A DNA stretch of 60,283 nt from Streptomyces inusitatus (GCF_014651115.1 NZ_BMWG01000026.1:46204-106486), one strand, 5' to 3'. Positions 8,544 to 16,880 are shown, counted from the first letter of the stretch. Notes: generated by a model not told the origin, from the letters alone. Program-made: numbers and translations.

Positions 8544-9428
8544 CTAGGGAGTGTCGCGGCGGGGCACCCTGATCACGCCCTCCTGGACCACCGAGACCGC
8601 CAGCCGTCCGTCCTGGGTGTGGATCCGGGCCTGGCCGAGGCCGCGCCCGCCCGAGGAGGTCGGCGACTCCTGGTCGTACAGCAGCCATTCGTCCGCCCGG
8701 AAGGGGCGGTGGAACCACATCGCGTGGTCCAGCGACGCCCCCACCACGTCGCCCACCGCCCAGCCGCCCCGGCCGTGGGCGAGCAGCACCGGGTCCAGCA
8801 GGGTCATGTCGGAGACATAGACGGCCAGCGCCGCGTGGAGCAGCGGGTCGTCGGCCAGCTTTCCGCGGGCGCGGAACCAGACCTGGGAGCGGGGCTCGCG
8901 CGGCTCGCCCACGGCCGCGTAGGGCGGGGCCGCCGCGTAGCGCAGATCGACCGCCGCGCGGGCGCTCAGCAGCCGGTCGGCCATCGCGGGGTCGCGGAAG
9001 TTCGCCGCGTACGAGGGCAGTGCCTCGGCCGCCGTCGGCAGCGTCTCGGGGTCGGGCGCGGCGGGCGGGGCGAACTGGTGCTCCAGGCCGTCCTCGTACG
9101 CCTGGAAGGACGCCGACAGATGGAAGACGGGCCGGCCGTGCTGGATCGCGACCACCCGGCGGTTGGTGAAGGAGGAGCCGTCGCGGATCCGGTCGACCGT
9201 GTAGACGATCGGCGCGCCGGGGTCGCCGGTCCGCAGGAAGTACGCGTGCAGGGAGTGCGGGGCGCGGTCGGCGGGGACGGTGCGCCCCGCCGCCGCGAGC
9301 GCCTGCGCCGCGACCTGTCCGCCGAAGACCCGGGGCACGAAGACCGGCCCCCGGCGGCCCCGGAAGATGTCCCGCTCGATCCGCTCCACGTCGAGCAGAT
9401 CGAGCAGTTCGTCGAGTGCCGTGCGCAA
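8544..9428 (-). CDS. tesB: Acyl-CoA thioesterase II
   Basis: About 294 residues forming a double hot-dog thioesterase that hydrolyses acyl-CoA to free acid and CoA. FRGRRGPVFVPRVFGGQVAAQAL and SLHAYFLRTGDP mark the first hot dog. DHAMWFHRPFRADEWLLYDQESPTSSGGRGLGQARIHTQDGRLAVSVVQEGVIR marks the second, with the Asp of LDHAMWFH as the expected catalytic residue. The TTG at 9428 is proposed because the family begins with LDELLDLLDVERIE. It lies 5 nt after the upstream dehydrogenase stop and has no clear ribosome site, so coupled translation is likely. The start is uncertain. Confidence 0.85.
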   Translation of the reverse strand: MRTALDELLDLLDVERIERDIFRGRRGPVFVPRVFGGQVAAQALAAAGRTVPADRAPHSLHAYFLRTGDPGAPIVYTVDRIRDGSSFTNRRVVAIQHGRPVFHLSASFQAYEDGLEHQFAPPAAPDPETLPTAAEALPSYAANFRDPAMADRLLSARAAVDLRYAAAPPYAAVGEPREPRSQVWFRARGKLADDPLLHAALAVYVSDMTLLDPVLLAHGRGGWAVGDVVGASLDHAMWFHRPFRADEWLLYDQESPTSSGGRGLGQARIHTQDGRLAVSVVQEGVIRVPRRDTP

Positions 9429-9433
9429 GGCGG

Positions 9434-10591
9434 TTACAGACCCATGGACTTGGCGATGATCGACTTCATGACCTCGCTGGTCCCGCCGTAGATCCGGTTG
9501 ACGCGGTTGTCGGCGTAGAGCCGGGCGATCGGGTACTCGTTCATATAGCCGTAGCCGCCGTGCAGCTGAAGGCACTTGTCGATGACCCGGTGCGCCACCT
9601 CGGTGCAGAACAGCTTCGCGGACGCCGCCTCGGCCGCCGTCAGCTCGCCCGCGTCGTGCGCCTGAAGCGCCCGGTCCACGACCGCCTCGGCGGCGTCGGT
9701 CTCGGCCTTGCAGGCGGCCAGCTCGAACTTGGTGTTCTGGAACGAGGCCACCGGCTGTCCGAAGACCACCCGCTCCGCCACATAGGCCTGGGTGAACCGG
9801 ATCGCGGCGGCGGCCTGGGCGTACGCGCCGACCGCGATCGCCAGCCGCTCCTGCGGGAGGTTCTGGCCGAGGTAGGAGAAGCCCTTGTTCTCCTCGCCGA
9901 GGAGGTCCCCGGCGGGGACGCGGACGTCGGAGAAGGACAGCTCGGCGGTGTCGGAGGCGCGCAGCCCCAGCTTGTCGAGCTTGCGGCCGACCGCGTACCC
10001 CGGCAGCGTCGTGTCCACGACGAAGAGCGAGATGCCGTGCCTGCGGTCCTGCTCGGTGGGGGCGGCGGTGCGGGCGCAGACGATGACGCGGTCGGCGTGG
10101 ACGCCGCCGGTGATGAAGGTCTTCGCGCCGTTGAGGACGTAGTGCGTGCCGTCCTCGGAGAGCTTGGCGGTGGTCCGCATGCCCGCGAGGTCGGAGCCGG
10201 TGCCGGGCTCGGTCATGGCGATGGCGTACATGGTCGCGCCGGAGGCGAAGCCGGGCAGCCAGCGCTTCTTCTGCTCCTCGCTGCCATAGGCGAGGAGATA
10301 GGGCAGGCAGAGCGCGACATGCACGCCCGAGCCGCCGAAGGAGACGCCCGCCCGGGCGGTCTCCTCCGTGATGACGGCCTGCCACTTGAAGGACTTCTGG
10401 CCCGAGCCGCCGTACTCCTCCGGCACCTCGATGCCGAATATGCCCAGCTCGCCGAGTTTGCCGTAGAAGTCGCGGGGCGCCTGGCCCGCCGCGCACCACT
10501 CGTCGTACACGGGGACGACCTCGGCCTCGATGAAGGCGCGGACGGTCTCCCGGAATGCCTCGTGGTCCTCGTTGTACACGCTGCGGCGCAC
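9434..10591 (-). CDS. Acyl-CoA dehydrogenase (FadE-like, GGTSE type)
   Basis: A 385-residue FAD acyl-CoA dehydrogenase. It carries AMTEPGTGSDLAGMRTTA and the C-terminal QLHGGYGYMNEYPIARLYADNRVNRIYGGTSEVM. The residue where MCAD has its catalytic Glu is Gly here (IYGGTSE), so the base must come from another helix, as in isovaleryl- and long-chain-type enzymes. It is co-transcribed with tesB 5 nt downstream, a usual pair in fatty-acid turnover. Upstream lies an 18-bp imperfect palindrome that is probably an operator. The substrate is unknown; medium or long acyl chains are the default guess. Confidence 0.9.
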   Translation of the reverse strand: MRRSVYNEDHEAFRETVRAFIEAEVVPVYDEWCAAGQAPRDFYGKLGELGIFGIEVPEEYGGSGQKSFKWQAVITEETARAGVSFGGSGVHVALCLPYLLAYGSEEQKKRWLPGFASGATMYAIAMTEPGTGSDLAGMRTTAKLSEDGTHYVLNGAKTFITGGVHADRVIVCARTAAPTEQDRRHGISLFVVDTTLPGYAVGRKLDKLGLRASDTAELSFSDVRVPAGDLLGEENKGFSYLGQNLPQERLAIAVGAYAQAAAAIRFTQAYVAERVVFGQPVASFQNTKFELAACKAETDAAEAVVDRALQAHDAGELTAAEAASAKLFCTEVAHRVIDKCLQLHGGYGYMNEYPIARLYADNRVNRIYGGTSEVMKSIIAKSMGL

Positions 10592-10647
10592 GGACGCCTC
10601 CCTTGAAGTCCTGTGACCTGTGAAGTCCTGGCGGAGAAGACTGAATC

Positions 10648-10665
10648 GCTAAGCGCTTGCTCAGC
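10648..10665. promoter_or_regulatory. Candidate TetR-type operator upstream of the acyl-CoA dehydrogenase
   Basis: GCTAAGC-GCTT-GCTCAGC is an 18-bp palindrome with 6 of 7 arm positions matching. It sits in a relatively AT-rich stretch 57 bp upstream of the dehydrogenase start. Such sites often bind FadR-like TetR repressors, but no such regulator gene is adjacent. Confidence 0.5.
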
Positions 10666-10738
10666 TAAAAGTTACCCGCTGGTCATCAGGGCTGTCCAGG
10701 CTTGTCCGAACAGGGGGACGGTCCGGGCCCGGGGCTCC

Positions 10739-12235
10739 TCAGGTCTCCGGGGTGACCCGCAGCGCGAACCACAGCTCCATCCGTACGTCCGCGTCGTCCA
10801 GGTCCTCGTCCAGCAGCGCCGCGCAGCGCGCGATCCGCTGCCGGACCGTGTTCCGGTGCACCTGCAGCGCCGCCGCCGTACGGTCCCAGCCGCCGTGCAG
10901 CGACAGCCAGGTCCGCAGGGTCTCCAGCAGGGCGGGGGAGCCCGCGAGCGGCGCGAGGCGCAGCCGGGCGTGCGCGGCGGCCTCCTCGGGCGCCAGCAGC
11001 GCGGCCAGCCCGCCGCCCCGGTGTCTGACCAGCTCCGCGCGGGCGGCCGTGGCCCGGCGGAGCGCCCGCGCCGCCTGGGCGTCCGCCGCGGTGAGCTCCG
11101 CCGGGCCCACCGGATCGCTGACCCCGAGCGTCCACCCGGGCTGCGGGGTCACGTCCCGGTCCGCCGGGACCAGTACGCGTACGGTCCCGTCCTCCGCCGG
11201 GTCCACCAGCGCGCTGCCGAGGGCCGCGCCGAGCGCCGTCGCGGCGAAGGGCGTACGCGGGCCGCCGCGCCCGTGCACCACCGTCCACCGCTCCGTCCCC
11301 AGCGGAGCCGCCGCCTCGGCGGGACCGGCCCCCAGCAGCAGCCGCACCAGCGCCGCGCTCCGCCCGGCCCCGTCGAGCCCCTGGTGCTCCGCGGTGAGCA
11401 GGGAGAGCAGGACGACGGCCACTCCGGCCACCGTGTGGTCCCCCGCCTCCCGGGCGGGCGTCGCGAGCCCGAGCGTCAGGCCCTGGCCGCCCCCGAGCGC
11501 GTAGGCGGCCAGGCCGATCCCCTCGACGGTGTCACTGGCGGTCGCGGGCGCGCCGCCGCCGGCGGGAGCCGCCGGGGGATTCACCACGCGGGCGAGGCGC
11601 ACCAGCGCCGACCCGACCGCCGCGGGCGGCCGGGGACCGGCCGCCGACAGCTCCGCGCCCTCGCGGGTCAGCAGCACCGCGCGGCCGCCCAGCCGCGCCG
11701 CCAGCTGGCCGATGACCGCCGGTACCGGATCCGGGCGGGCCGCGGCGCCCGCCAGCCCCTGCTGGGCCCGGGCCACCCGGCGCAGCTCCCGGTGGCGGGC
11801 CTCGGCCATCAGCCGCCACACCGCCCGGGCCACCGCCGTGAACGTGGTCCTCGGCGGCACTTCGAGCAGCGGCAGCCCATGCCGGTCACAGGCCTCCGCG
11901 AGGCCCGCCGGGACCCTGTCGTACACCGGTGTGACGCCGAAGCCGAGCGCCGCCGCCCGCGCCGCCACGAGCCGGGCGACATAGGCGTCCGGGTCGCGCA
12001 GCTGCACCCCCGCGCTCAGCAGCAGCTCCCCGCCGAGCAGATACGGATAGGGGTCCGCCATCTCCGAGGCGTGCACCCAGTGCACCACCGTGCCGGGCCC
12101 GCCGGTTCCGCCGGTTCCGCCGGGCCCGCTTGTCGCCGACGGTCCCGCGATCTGACGCAGCCCCAGCTCCTCGCTCTCCAGCAGCGCGGCCAGCGGGACC
12201 GGCGGGGTGGGCGGGGCCGCCGTGGCATCAGACAT
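10739..12235 (-). CDS. PucR-family transcriptional regulator
   Basis: A 498-residue regulator. The N-terminal PucR domain (about 10-140) contains WVHASEMADPYPYLLGGELLLSAG. A less conserved middle follows. At the C terminus is a PucR/CdaR helix-turn-helix (TLRTWLSLHGGWDRTAAALQVHRNTVRQRIARCAALL, about 430-470). PucR proteins often activate purine, amino-acid or amine catabolism. It is divergent from a ureohydrolase and ThDP enzyme pair, which it probably controls. The ATG at 12235 is preferred; an in-frame ATG at 12262 lies inside an inverted repeat that looks like its operator. Confidence 0.87.
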   Translation of the reverse strand: MSDATAAPPTPPVPLAALLESEELGLRQIAGPSATSGPGGTGGTGGPGTVVHWVHASEMADPYPYLLGGELLLSAGVQLRDPDAYVARLVAARAAALGFGVTPVYDRVPAGLAEACDRHGLPLLEVPPRTTFTAVARAVWRLMAEARHRELRRVARAQQGLAGAAARPDPVPAVIGQLAARLGGRAVLLTREGAELSAAGPRPPAAVGSALVRLARVVNPPAAPAGGGAPATASDTVEGIGLAAYALGGGQGLTLGLATPAREAGDHTVAGVAVVLLSLLTAEHQGLDGAGRSAALVRLLLGAGPAEAAAPLGTERWTVVHGRGGPRTPFAATALGAALGSALVDPAEDGTVRVLVPADRDVTPQPGWTLGVSDPVGPAELTAADAQAARALRRATAARAELVRHRGGGLAALLAPEEAAAHARLRLAPLAGSPALLETLRTWLSLHGGWDRTAAALQVHRNTVRQRIARCAALLDEDLDDADVRMELWFALRVTPET

Positions 12236-12250
12236 GGACGGACCATCCCT

Positions 12251-12273
12251 TTCATCCAGCATCAATGGATGAA
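12251..12273. promoter_or_regulatory. Candidate PucR operator
   Basis: Perfect 8-bp arms TTCATCCA and TGGATGAA are separated by 7 bp in the gap between the PucR gene and the ureohydrolase gene, directly upstream of the regulator start. The position suits autoregulation and control of the divergent operon. Confidence 0.5.
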
Positions 12274-12412
12274 ACGTACACTTCAGCGGCGCTTTCCGGC
12301 CACCTACCGTCAGGGGGCGGTGAGACCCGGGCGAACGCGGTGACCACCGCTCTCCACCCAAACTCTGACTACAGTCGGAAAAAGCGACGAAGCGCAGGAA
12401 AGAAGGCATTCC

Positions 12413-13384
12413 ATGAGCAGCATCGAGCAGCCGCGCGGCCCCATCGACTCCTCCCGCGTCCCCCGGTACGCGGGCCCCGCCACGTTCGCCCGGCTGCCCC
12501 GCCTCGACGAGGTCGGCCGCGCCGACGTCGCCGTCGTCGGAGTGCCCTTCGACGCCGGGGTCTCCTACCGCCCCGGCGCCCGCTTCGGCGGCAACGCCAT
12601 CCGCGAGGCCTCCCGGCTGCTGCGCCCCTACAACCCCGCCCAGGACGCCTCCCCCTTCGCCCTGGCCCAGGTCGCCGACGCGGGCGACATCGCCGCCAAC
12701 CCCTTCGACATCCACGAGGCCGTCGAGACCATCGAGGCCGCCGCCGACGACCTCATCGGCACCGGTGCCCGGCTGATGACCCTCGGCGGCGACCACACCA
12801 TCGCCCTGCCGCTGCTCCGCTCGGTCGCCCGGAAGCACGGCCCGGTCGCCCTGCTCCACTTCGACGCCCACCTGGACACCTGGGACACCTACTTCGGGGC
12901 CGAGTACACCCACGGCACCCCCTTCCGCCGCGCCGTCGAGGAGGGCATCCTCGACACCTCCGCCCTCTCCCACGTCGGCACCCGGGGACCCCTCTACGGC
13001 AAGCAGGACCTCACCGACGACGAGAAGATGGGCTTCGGCATCGTCACCTCCGCCGACGTCTACCGGCGGGGCGCGGACGAGGTCGCCGACCAGCTCCGCC
13101 AGCGCATCGGCGACCGGCCGCTGTACATCTCCATCGACATCGACTGCCTCGACCCCGCGCACGCCCCCGGCACCGGCACCCCCGAGGCCGGCGGCATGAC
13201 CTCCCGCGAACTCCTGGAGATCCTGCGCGGCCTCTCCTCCTGCAACCTGGTCTCGGCGGACGTCGTCGAGGTCGCCCCCGCCTACGACCACGCCGAGATC
13301 ACCTCGGTCGCCGCGTCCCACACGGCGTACGAACTGACTACGATCATGTCCCGCCAGATAGCCGCCGAGAGGGCAGTCCAGTGA
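12413..13384 (+). CDS. Ureohydrolase (agmatinase/guanidinobutyrase family)
   Basis: A 323-residue Mn-dependent arginase-fold hydrolase that releases urea from a guanidino compound. All three metal motifs are present: GGDHT, DAHLDTWD and SIDIDCLDPAHAPGTGTPE. The length and the AGG after PGTGTPE fit agmatinase/guanidinobutyrase rather than arginase. The start at 12413 has AGGAAAGAAGG upstream. The stop overlaps the next gene (GTGA), so the two are translationally coupled. The neighbour ThDP enzyme suggests that 4-guanidinobutyrate may be the substrate; agmatine is the usual annotation. Confidence 0.88.
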   Translation: MSSIEQPRGPIDSSRVPRYAGPATFARLPRLDEVGRADVAVVGVPFDAGVSYRPGARFGGNAIREASRLLRPYNPAQDASPFALAQVADAGDIAANPFDIHEAVETIEAAADDLIGTGARLMTLGGDHTIALPLLRSVARKHGPVALLHFDAHLDTWDTYFGAEYTHGTPFRRAVEEGILDTSALSHVGTRGPLYGKQDLTDDEKMGFGIVTSADVYRRGADEVADQLRQRIGDRPLYISIDIDCLDPAHAPGTGTPEAGGMTSRELLEILRGLSSCNLVSADVVEVAPAYDHAEITSVAASHTAYELTTIMSRQIAAERAVQ

Positions 13385-15063
13385 CCCACGACCACGATGT
13401 GGTGCTGCGCCCCACCGCCGCGCAGACCGAGGCCGCGCTGAACCCGCCGCCCGGGCGCACCGGCGGCGACCTGGTGATCGAGACGCTCCAGGGCCTCGGC
13501 GCGACCACCGTCTTCGGGCTCCCCGGACAGCACGCGCTCGGCATGTTCGACGCCCTGCGCCGCTCCTCGCTCAGCTACGTCGGGCTGCGCACCGAGAACA
13601 GCGCGGGCTTCGCCGCCGACGCCTACGGCCGGATCACCGGCGAGGTCGCCCCGCTGCTGCTCTCCACCGGGCCCGGCGCGCTGATGTCGCTCGCCGCGCT
13701 CCAGGAGGCAGCCGCCGGATCGGCCCCGGTGCTCGCCATCGGCAGCCAGGTCCCCACCGCCGGGCTCGGCGGCGGCCGGCACGGCTATCTCCATGAACTC
13801 CGCGACCAGCGGGCGTCCTTCCGCGACATCGTGAAGTCCACCCACACCGCCCGTACGCCCTCCCAGATCCCCTCCGCGACAGCGGCCGCCTGGGAGTCGG
13901 CGCTGACCGCCCCGCACGGACCGGTCTGGGTGGAGATCCCCCAGGACGTCCTGCTCGCGCCGACCGTGCTGCCCGTGGTCACGGCCATGGACGCCACCCC
14001 CGACGACGTCCTGCCCCGCCCCGAGCTGACCGCCCTCGCCGCCCATCTGCTGGCCGGGGCGGAGCGCCCGGCGATCGTCGCGGGCGGCGGAGTCGTACGC
14101 TCCGACGCCTCCGGCAAGCTCCGCGCGCTCGCCGAGCGGATCAACGCGCCCGTCGTCACCACCTTCGGCGGCAAGGGGGCCTTCCCCTGGACGCACCCGC
14201 TCTCGCTCCAGTCCTGGCTGGAGGACCGCCACACCACAGACTTCCTGGAGGACGCCGACGTCCTGCTGGTGATCGGCTCCGGCCTCGGCGAACTCTCCTC
14301 GAACTACCACACCTTCGCCCCGCGCGGCCGGGTGATCCAGATCGAGGCGGACGCCGGCAAGCTGGAGTCCAACCACCCGGGCATCGGCATCCACGCGGAC
14401 GCCCGCATCGCCCTCTCCGCCCTCCTGGAGACCGTCGACGCCCGTCCCGACGCCACCGCGCCGGAGCGGGTGCGCACCCTCCTCGCCCAGGTCCGGACCC
14501 GTATCGAAGCCCAGGACCTCACCCTGGAGCGGCAGGTCCTGGACTCGGTCCGCATGGCCCTGCCCGACGACGCCCCCAGCTTCTGGGACATGACGATCCT
14601 CGCCTACTGGGCCTGGTCCGCCTTCGACGCCCGCCGCCCCAACACCATGCACTCCGCCCAGGGCGCGGGCGGCCTCGGCTACGCCTTCCCCGCCGCCCTC
14701 GGCGCGGCGGAGGCCGACCCCACCCGCCCGGTCCTCGCCGTCTCCGGCGACGGCGGCGCCATGTACTCGATCGCCGAACTCGCCACCGCCAAGCAGTACG
14801 GCTACCCCGTGACCTGGCTCATCGTCGACGACGGCGGTTACGGCATCCTGCGCGAATACATGACCGACTCCTTCGGCGAAGCCACCGCCACCGAGCTGAC
14901 CCGCCCCGACTTCACCGCCCTCGCCCACTCCTTCGGCGTCGACGCCGTCCGCACCGACCCCGACCGCCTCACCGAAGACCTCGCCAAGGCCCTCGCCACC
15001 CCCGGCCCCTCGGTCGTCGTGCTGCCCGCCCTGCTGAAGATGTTCGCCCCGACACATCTCTGA
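13381..15063 (+). CDS. Thiamine-diphosphate enzyme, acetolactate-synthase-like; possible 2-ketoarginine decarboxylase
   Basis: A 560-residue three-domain ThDP enzyme. The N-terminal PYR domain has the cofactor-activating Glu72 (RTENSAGFAADAYGR). A central domain with GGGVVRSDASGKLR follows. The C-terminal PP domain has VSGDGGAMYSIAELATA and the Mg site. The Mg site reads VDDGGYG, where acetolactate synthases have NNGGYG. The GTG start at 13381 overlaps the ureohydrolase stop. Its length equals, from memory, the AruI 2-ketoarginine decarboxylase of Pseudomonas, which feeds a guanidinobutyrase. This and the coupling make an arginine-transaminase-type pathway attractive, but that assignment is an inference. 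Confidence 0.85.
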   Translation: MTHDHDVVLRPTAAQTEAALNPPPGRTGGDLVIETLQGLGATTVFGLPGQHALGMFDALRRSSLSYVGLRTENSAGFAADAYGRITGEVAPLLLSTGPGALMSLAALQEAAAGSAPVLAIGSQVPTAGLGGGRHGYLHELRDQRASFRDIVKSTHTARTPSQIPSATAAAWESALTAPHGPVWVEIPQDVLLAPTVLPVVTAMDATPDDVLPRPELTALAAHLLAGAERPAIVAGGGVVRSDASGKLRALAERINAPVVTTFGGKGAFPWTHPLSLQSWLEDRHTTDFLEDADVLLVIGSGLGELSSNYHTFAPRGRVIQIEADAGKLESNHPGIGIHADARIALSALLETVDARPDATAPERVRTLLAQVRTRIEAQDLTLERQVLDSVRMALPDDAPSFWDMTILAYWAWSAFDARRPNTMHSAQGAGGLGYAFPAALGAAEADPTRPVLAVSGDGGAMYSIAELATAKQYGYPVTWLIVDDGGYGILREYMTDSFGEATATELTRPDFTALAHSFGVDAVRTDPDRLTEDLAKALATPGPSVVVLPALLKMFAPTHL

Positions 15064-15079
15064 CCGGACCGGGTCCACC

Positions 15080-15113
15080 CGTCGCGCCGGTCCCGTCTCA
15101 GCCCGGCGCGACG
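15080..15113. terminator. Bidirectional terminator
   Basis: A perfect 11-bp stem (CGTCGCGCCGG 15080-15090 with CCGGCGCGACG 15103-15113) lies between two convergent genes and covers the stop codon of the response regulator. Confidence 0.65.
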
Positions 15114-15748
15114 AACCCCGACTCGTACGCCGCGATCACCGCCTGCGTACGATCCCGCACCCCCAGCTTCGCGAGCACCGCGCTCACATGGCTCTTCACC
15201 GTCTCCGTCCCCACGATCAGCCGCTCCGCCATCTCCGCGTTGCTCATCCCCCGCGCCATCAGCCGCAGCACCTCCCCCTCCCGCTCGGTCAGCGCCGCCC
15301 GCACCATCGCCGCCCGCGCCTCCCCGCTCCCGTACTCGGCCGCCAACGCCCGCACCGCCGCCGGGAACAGCAGCGAATCCCCCTCCGCCACCAGCCGCAC
15401 CGCGTGCACGATCTCCGCCGGCCTGGCCCGCTTCAGCAGAAACCCGGCCGCCCCCGCCCGCAGCGCCGCGTACACGTACTCATCGTTCTCGAACGTCGTG
15501 ACCACCAGGATCTTCGGCGGCCGCTCCACCGACGCCAGCACCGCCCGCGTCGCCTCGATCCCGTCCAGCAGCGGCATCCTCACATCCATCGCCACCACAT
15601 CCGGCCGCAACCCCCGCACCAACGGCACCACCGCCGCCCCGTCGGCCGCCTCCCCCACCACCACGATGTCGGACTGCGCCTCCAGCACCGCCCGCAACCC
15701 GGCACGCACCAGCGGTTCGTCGTCCACGAGCAGTACGGAGATCGCCAT
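15098..15748 (-). CDS. NarL/LuxR-type response regulator
   Basis: A 216-residue two-component regulator. The receiver domain spans about 1-120 with acidic DDE at 9-11, the phospho-acceptor Asp55 (VVAMDVRMP), Thr in VVTTFE and Lys in FLLKRA. The C-terminal LuxR helix-turn-helix reads LTEREGEVLRLMARGMSNAEMAERL...TVKSHVSAVLAKLGVRDR. Its expected HisKA_3 kinase is not adjacent but lies 2.8 kb away on the same strand, beyond a RiPP cluster and two small genes. TAGGCT at 15755-15760 on the coding strand ends 6 nt before the ATG, which suggests an own, leaderless promoter. Confidence 0.92.
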   Translation of the reverse strand: MAISVLLVDDEPLVRAGLRAVLEAQSDIVVVGEAADGAAVVPLVRGLRPDVVAMDVRMPLLDGIEATRAVLASVERPPKILVVTTFENDEYVYAALRAGAAGFLLKRARPAEIVHAVRLVAEGDSLLFPAAVRALAAEYGSGEARAAMVRAALTEREGEVLRLMARGMSNAEMAERLIVGTETVKSHVSAVLAKLGVRDRTQAVIAAYESGFVAPG

Positions 15749-15824
15749 CCGGGCAGCCTAGGGCCGTCCGCCTGTCTCTCGGGCCTTCGAGGGTCCGGAC
15801 CTTCGCGGGTCGGCCTTGCCTCCG

Positions 15825-16178
15825 CTACCCCGCGCCCAGGAGCTGGAGAATCCCGTTCACCGCTTCCACGATCGGCACTCCCAGCGCCCCGGCGGTCGCG
15901 GCGACGCCGGCGATGGCCATCAGGGCGTGTGTGCGGACCTGCGTCGGGACCACGGCGTCGGGGGCGAGGACCGGCAGCGATTCGTCGATCGTCCGCGCAC
16001 CCGGAGGCGAGACCTCCGCGCGCAGGTCTCGGATCTGCGCTGTCAGCGCCTCTATCGCGGAACGCAGTTCAGGGCTCATGGAGACCGGAGCCGCGTTCTT
16101 CACGATGCCGGTGTTGTTGGTGCCGCCGTACATATTGACGTTGTCGCTGTCGCCGAAGTGGTAGTTGTCGCCGCTCAT
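15825..16178 (-). CDS. Small protein with N-terminal YHFGD/NVNMYGG motif and a C-terminal hydrophobic segment
   Basis: 117 residues of unknown function. The first about 25 residues (NYHFGD, NVNMYGGTNNTGIVKN) repeat a motif found at the very C terminus of the upstream protein. A short amphipathic, possibly coiled-coil stretch follows (SPELRSAIEALTAQIRDL). The last about 35 residues hold a hydrophobic segment (ALMAIAGVAATAGALGVPIVEAV) that could insert in a membrane. Its ATG overlaps the upstream stop (ATGA), so the two are co-translated. It lies in the segment that separates the two-component partners. Confidence 0.75.
   Translation of the reverse strand: MSGDNYHFGDSDNVNMYGGTNNTGIVKNAAPVSMSPELRSAIEALTAQIRDLRAEVSPPGARTIDESLPVLAPDAVVPTQVRTHALMAIAGVAATAGALGVPIVEAVNGILQLLGAG
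16122..16166 (-). repeat. Copy A of a duplicated motif-coding sequence
   Basis: This encodes NYHFGDSDNVNMYGG. It is nearly identical in DNA to 16206-16243 apart from a 6-bp in-frame insertion (CTGTCG on the plus strand) that adds Ser-Asp. Confidence 0.85.
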
Positions 16179-16855
16179 GACTTCGCCATCCCCACGTTGC
16201 CCGATCCGCCGTACATATTGACGTTGTCGCCGAAGTGGTAGTTCCTGGGATTGATCAGAAGCGTCTCGACCTTCACCTGGAACTCGGTCTCAGGGTTCTC
16301 GATCCAGTTCACGACCTGGTCGACCAGCTCATTGAGATGCTGGGTGTTCTTGCTGGTCACCAGGGCCGTCGAAGCACCGGATGTCTCGACGGCCAGCGCC
16401 CAGTGGGAGGCGGCGGTCAGGACCGTTCCCAGGGCCCCGACGCAGTAGACCAGCGACGCGAGGGCGCCGAACCAGACGAGTCGGGTGACCGTCGGGGAGG
16501 GGCCCCCGTCGCTGGCGATGCCGACGGCTCCGTTGAGGATCGTCAGGGCGAAGGCCACCGACAGGACGATCCCGACCCGCTTGAGGAAGAGCATGGCCGC
16601 CTCACCGCGCCGTGGGGTGAGCAGGAATGTGTACACCCGCGTGATGTTCTGGATCGGGTATGCGGCGCCACCCACCCACAACAGCCTTTTGCTGGTACGC
16701 AGTTCGACACCGCCCGCCAGATGCGGGGGGAGCGTCGGCCGGGGCGGCGGAGCGACTCGGTTGTGCCAGGGCCTGTCGCCGCCGGACGCCTTGGGCCGTA
16801 ACGCCGACGGCGGTGGCTGCTGTCGCGCTGTCTCCGGGTTCTCGGGTGTGTCCAT
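16175..16855 (-). CDS. DUF6232-like two-TM membrane protein with C-terminal YHFGD/NVNMYGG tail
   Basis: About 226 residues of unknown function. A proline-rich, probably disordered N terminus (1-55) precedes a block LRTSKRLLWVGGAAYPIQNITRVYTF that resembles the actinobacterial DUF6232 family. Two TM segments follow (LKRVGIVLSVAFALTILNG and LVWFGALASLVYCVGALGTVL), then a soluble domain (about 140-205) and a glycine/asparagine-rich tail, NYHFGDNVNMYGGSGNVGMAKS-like. The ATG at 16855 is favoured, with AGGGGG about 13 nt upstream; in-frame upstream starts exist. It is co-transcribed with the overlapping downstream gene that carries the same motif. Confidence 0.72.
   Translation of the reverse strand: MDTPENPETARQQPPPSALRPKASGGDRPWHNRVAPPPRPTLPPHLAGGVELRTSKRLLWVGGAAYPIQNITRVYTFLLTPRRGEAAMLFLKRVGIVLSVAFALTILNGAVGIASDGGPSPTVTRLVWFGALASLVYCVGALGTVLTAASHWALAVETSGASTALVTSKNTQHLNELVDQVVNWIENPETEFQVKVETLLINPRNYHFGDNVNMYGGSGNVGMAKS
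16206..16243 (-). repeat. Copy B of a duplicated motif-coding sequence
   Basis: This encodes NYHFGDNVNMYGG at the C terminus of the upstream membrane protein. Its third-codon positions match copy A almost throughout, which suggests recent duplication or gene conversion rather than slow protein-level conservation alone. Confidence 0.85.
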
Positions 16856-16880
16856 GCTCTGTCGATGCCCCCTGGGGTGT

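Noticed and set aside
13381..15063. Acetolactate synthase for branched-chain amino acid synthesis
   Set aside because: There is no adjacent regulatory subunit or ilvC, the Mg motif differs, and it is coupled to a ureohydrolase.
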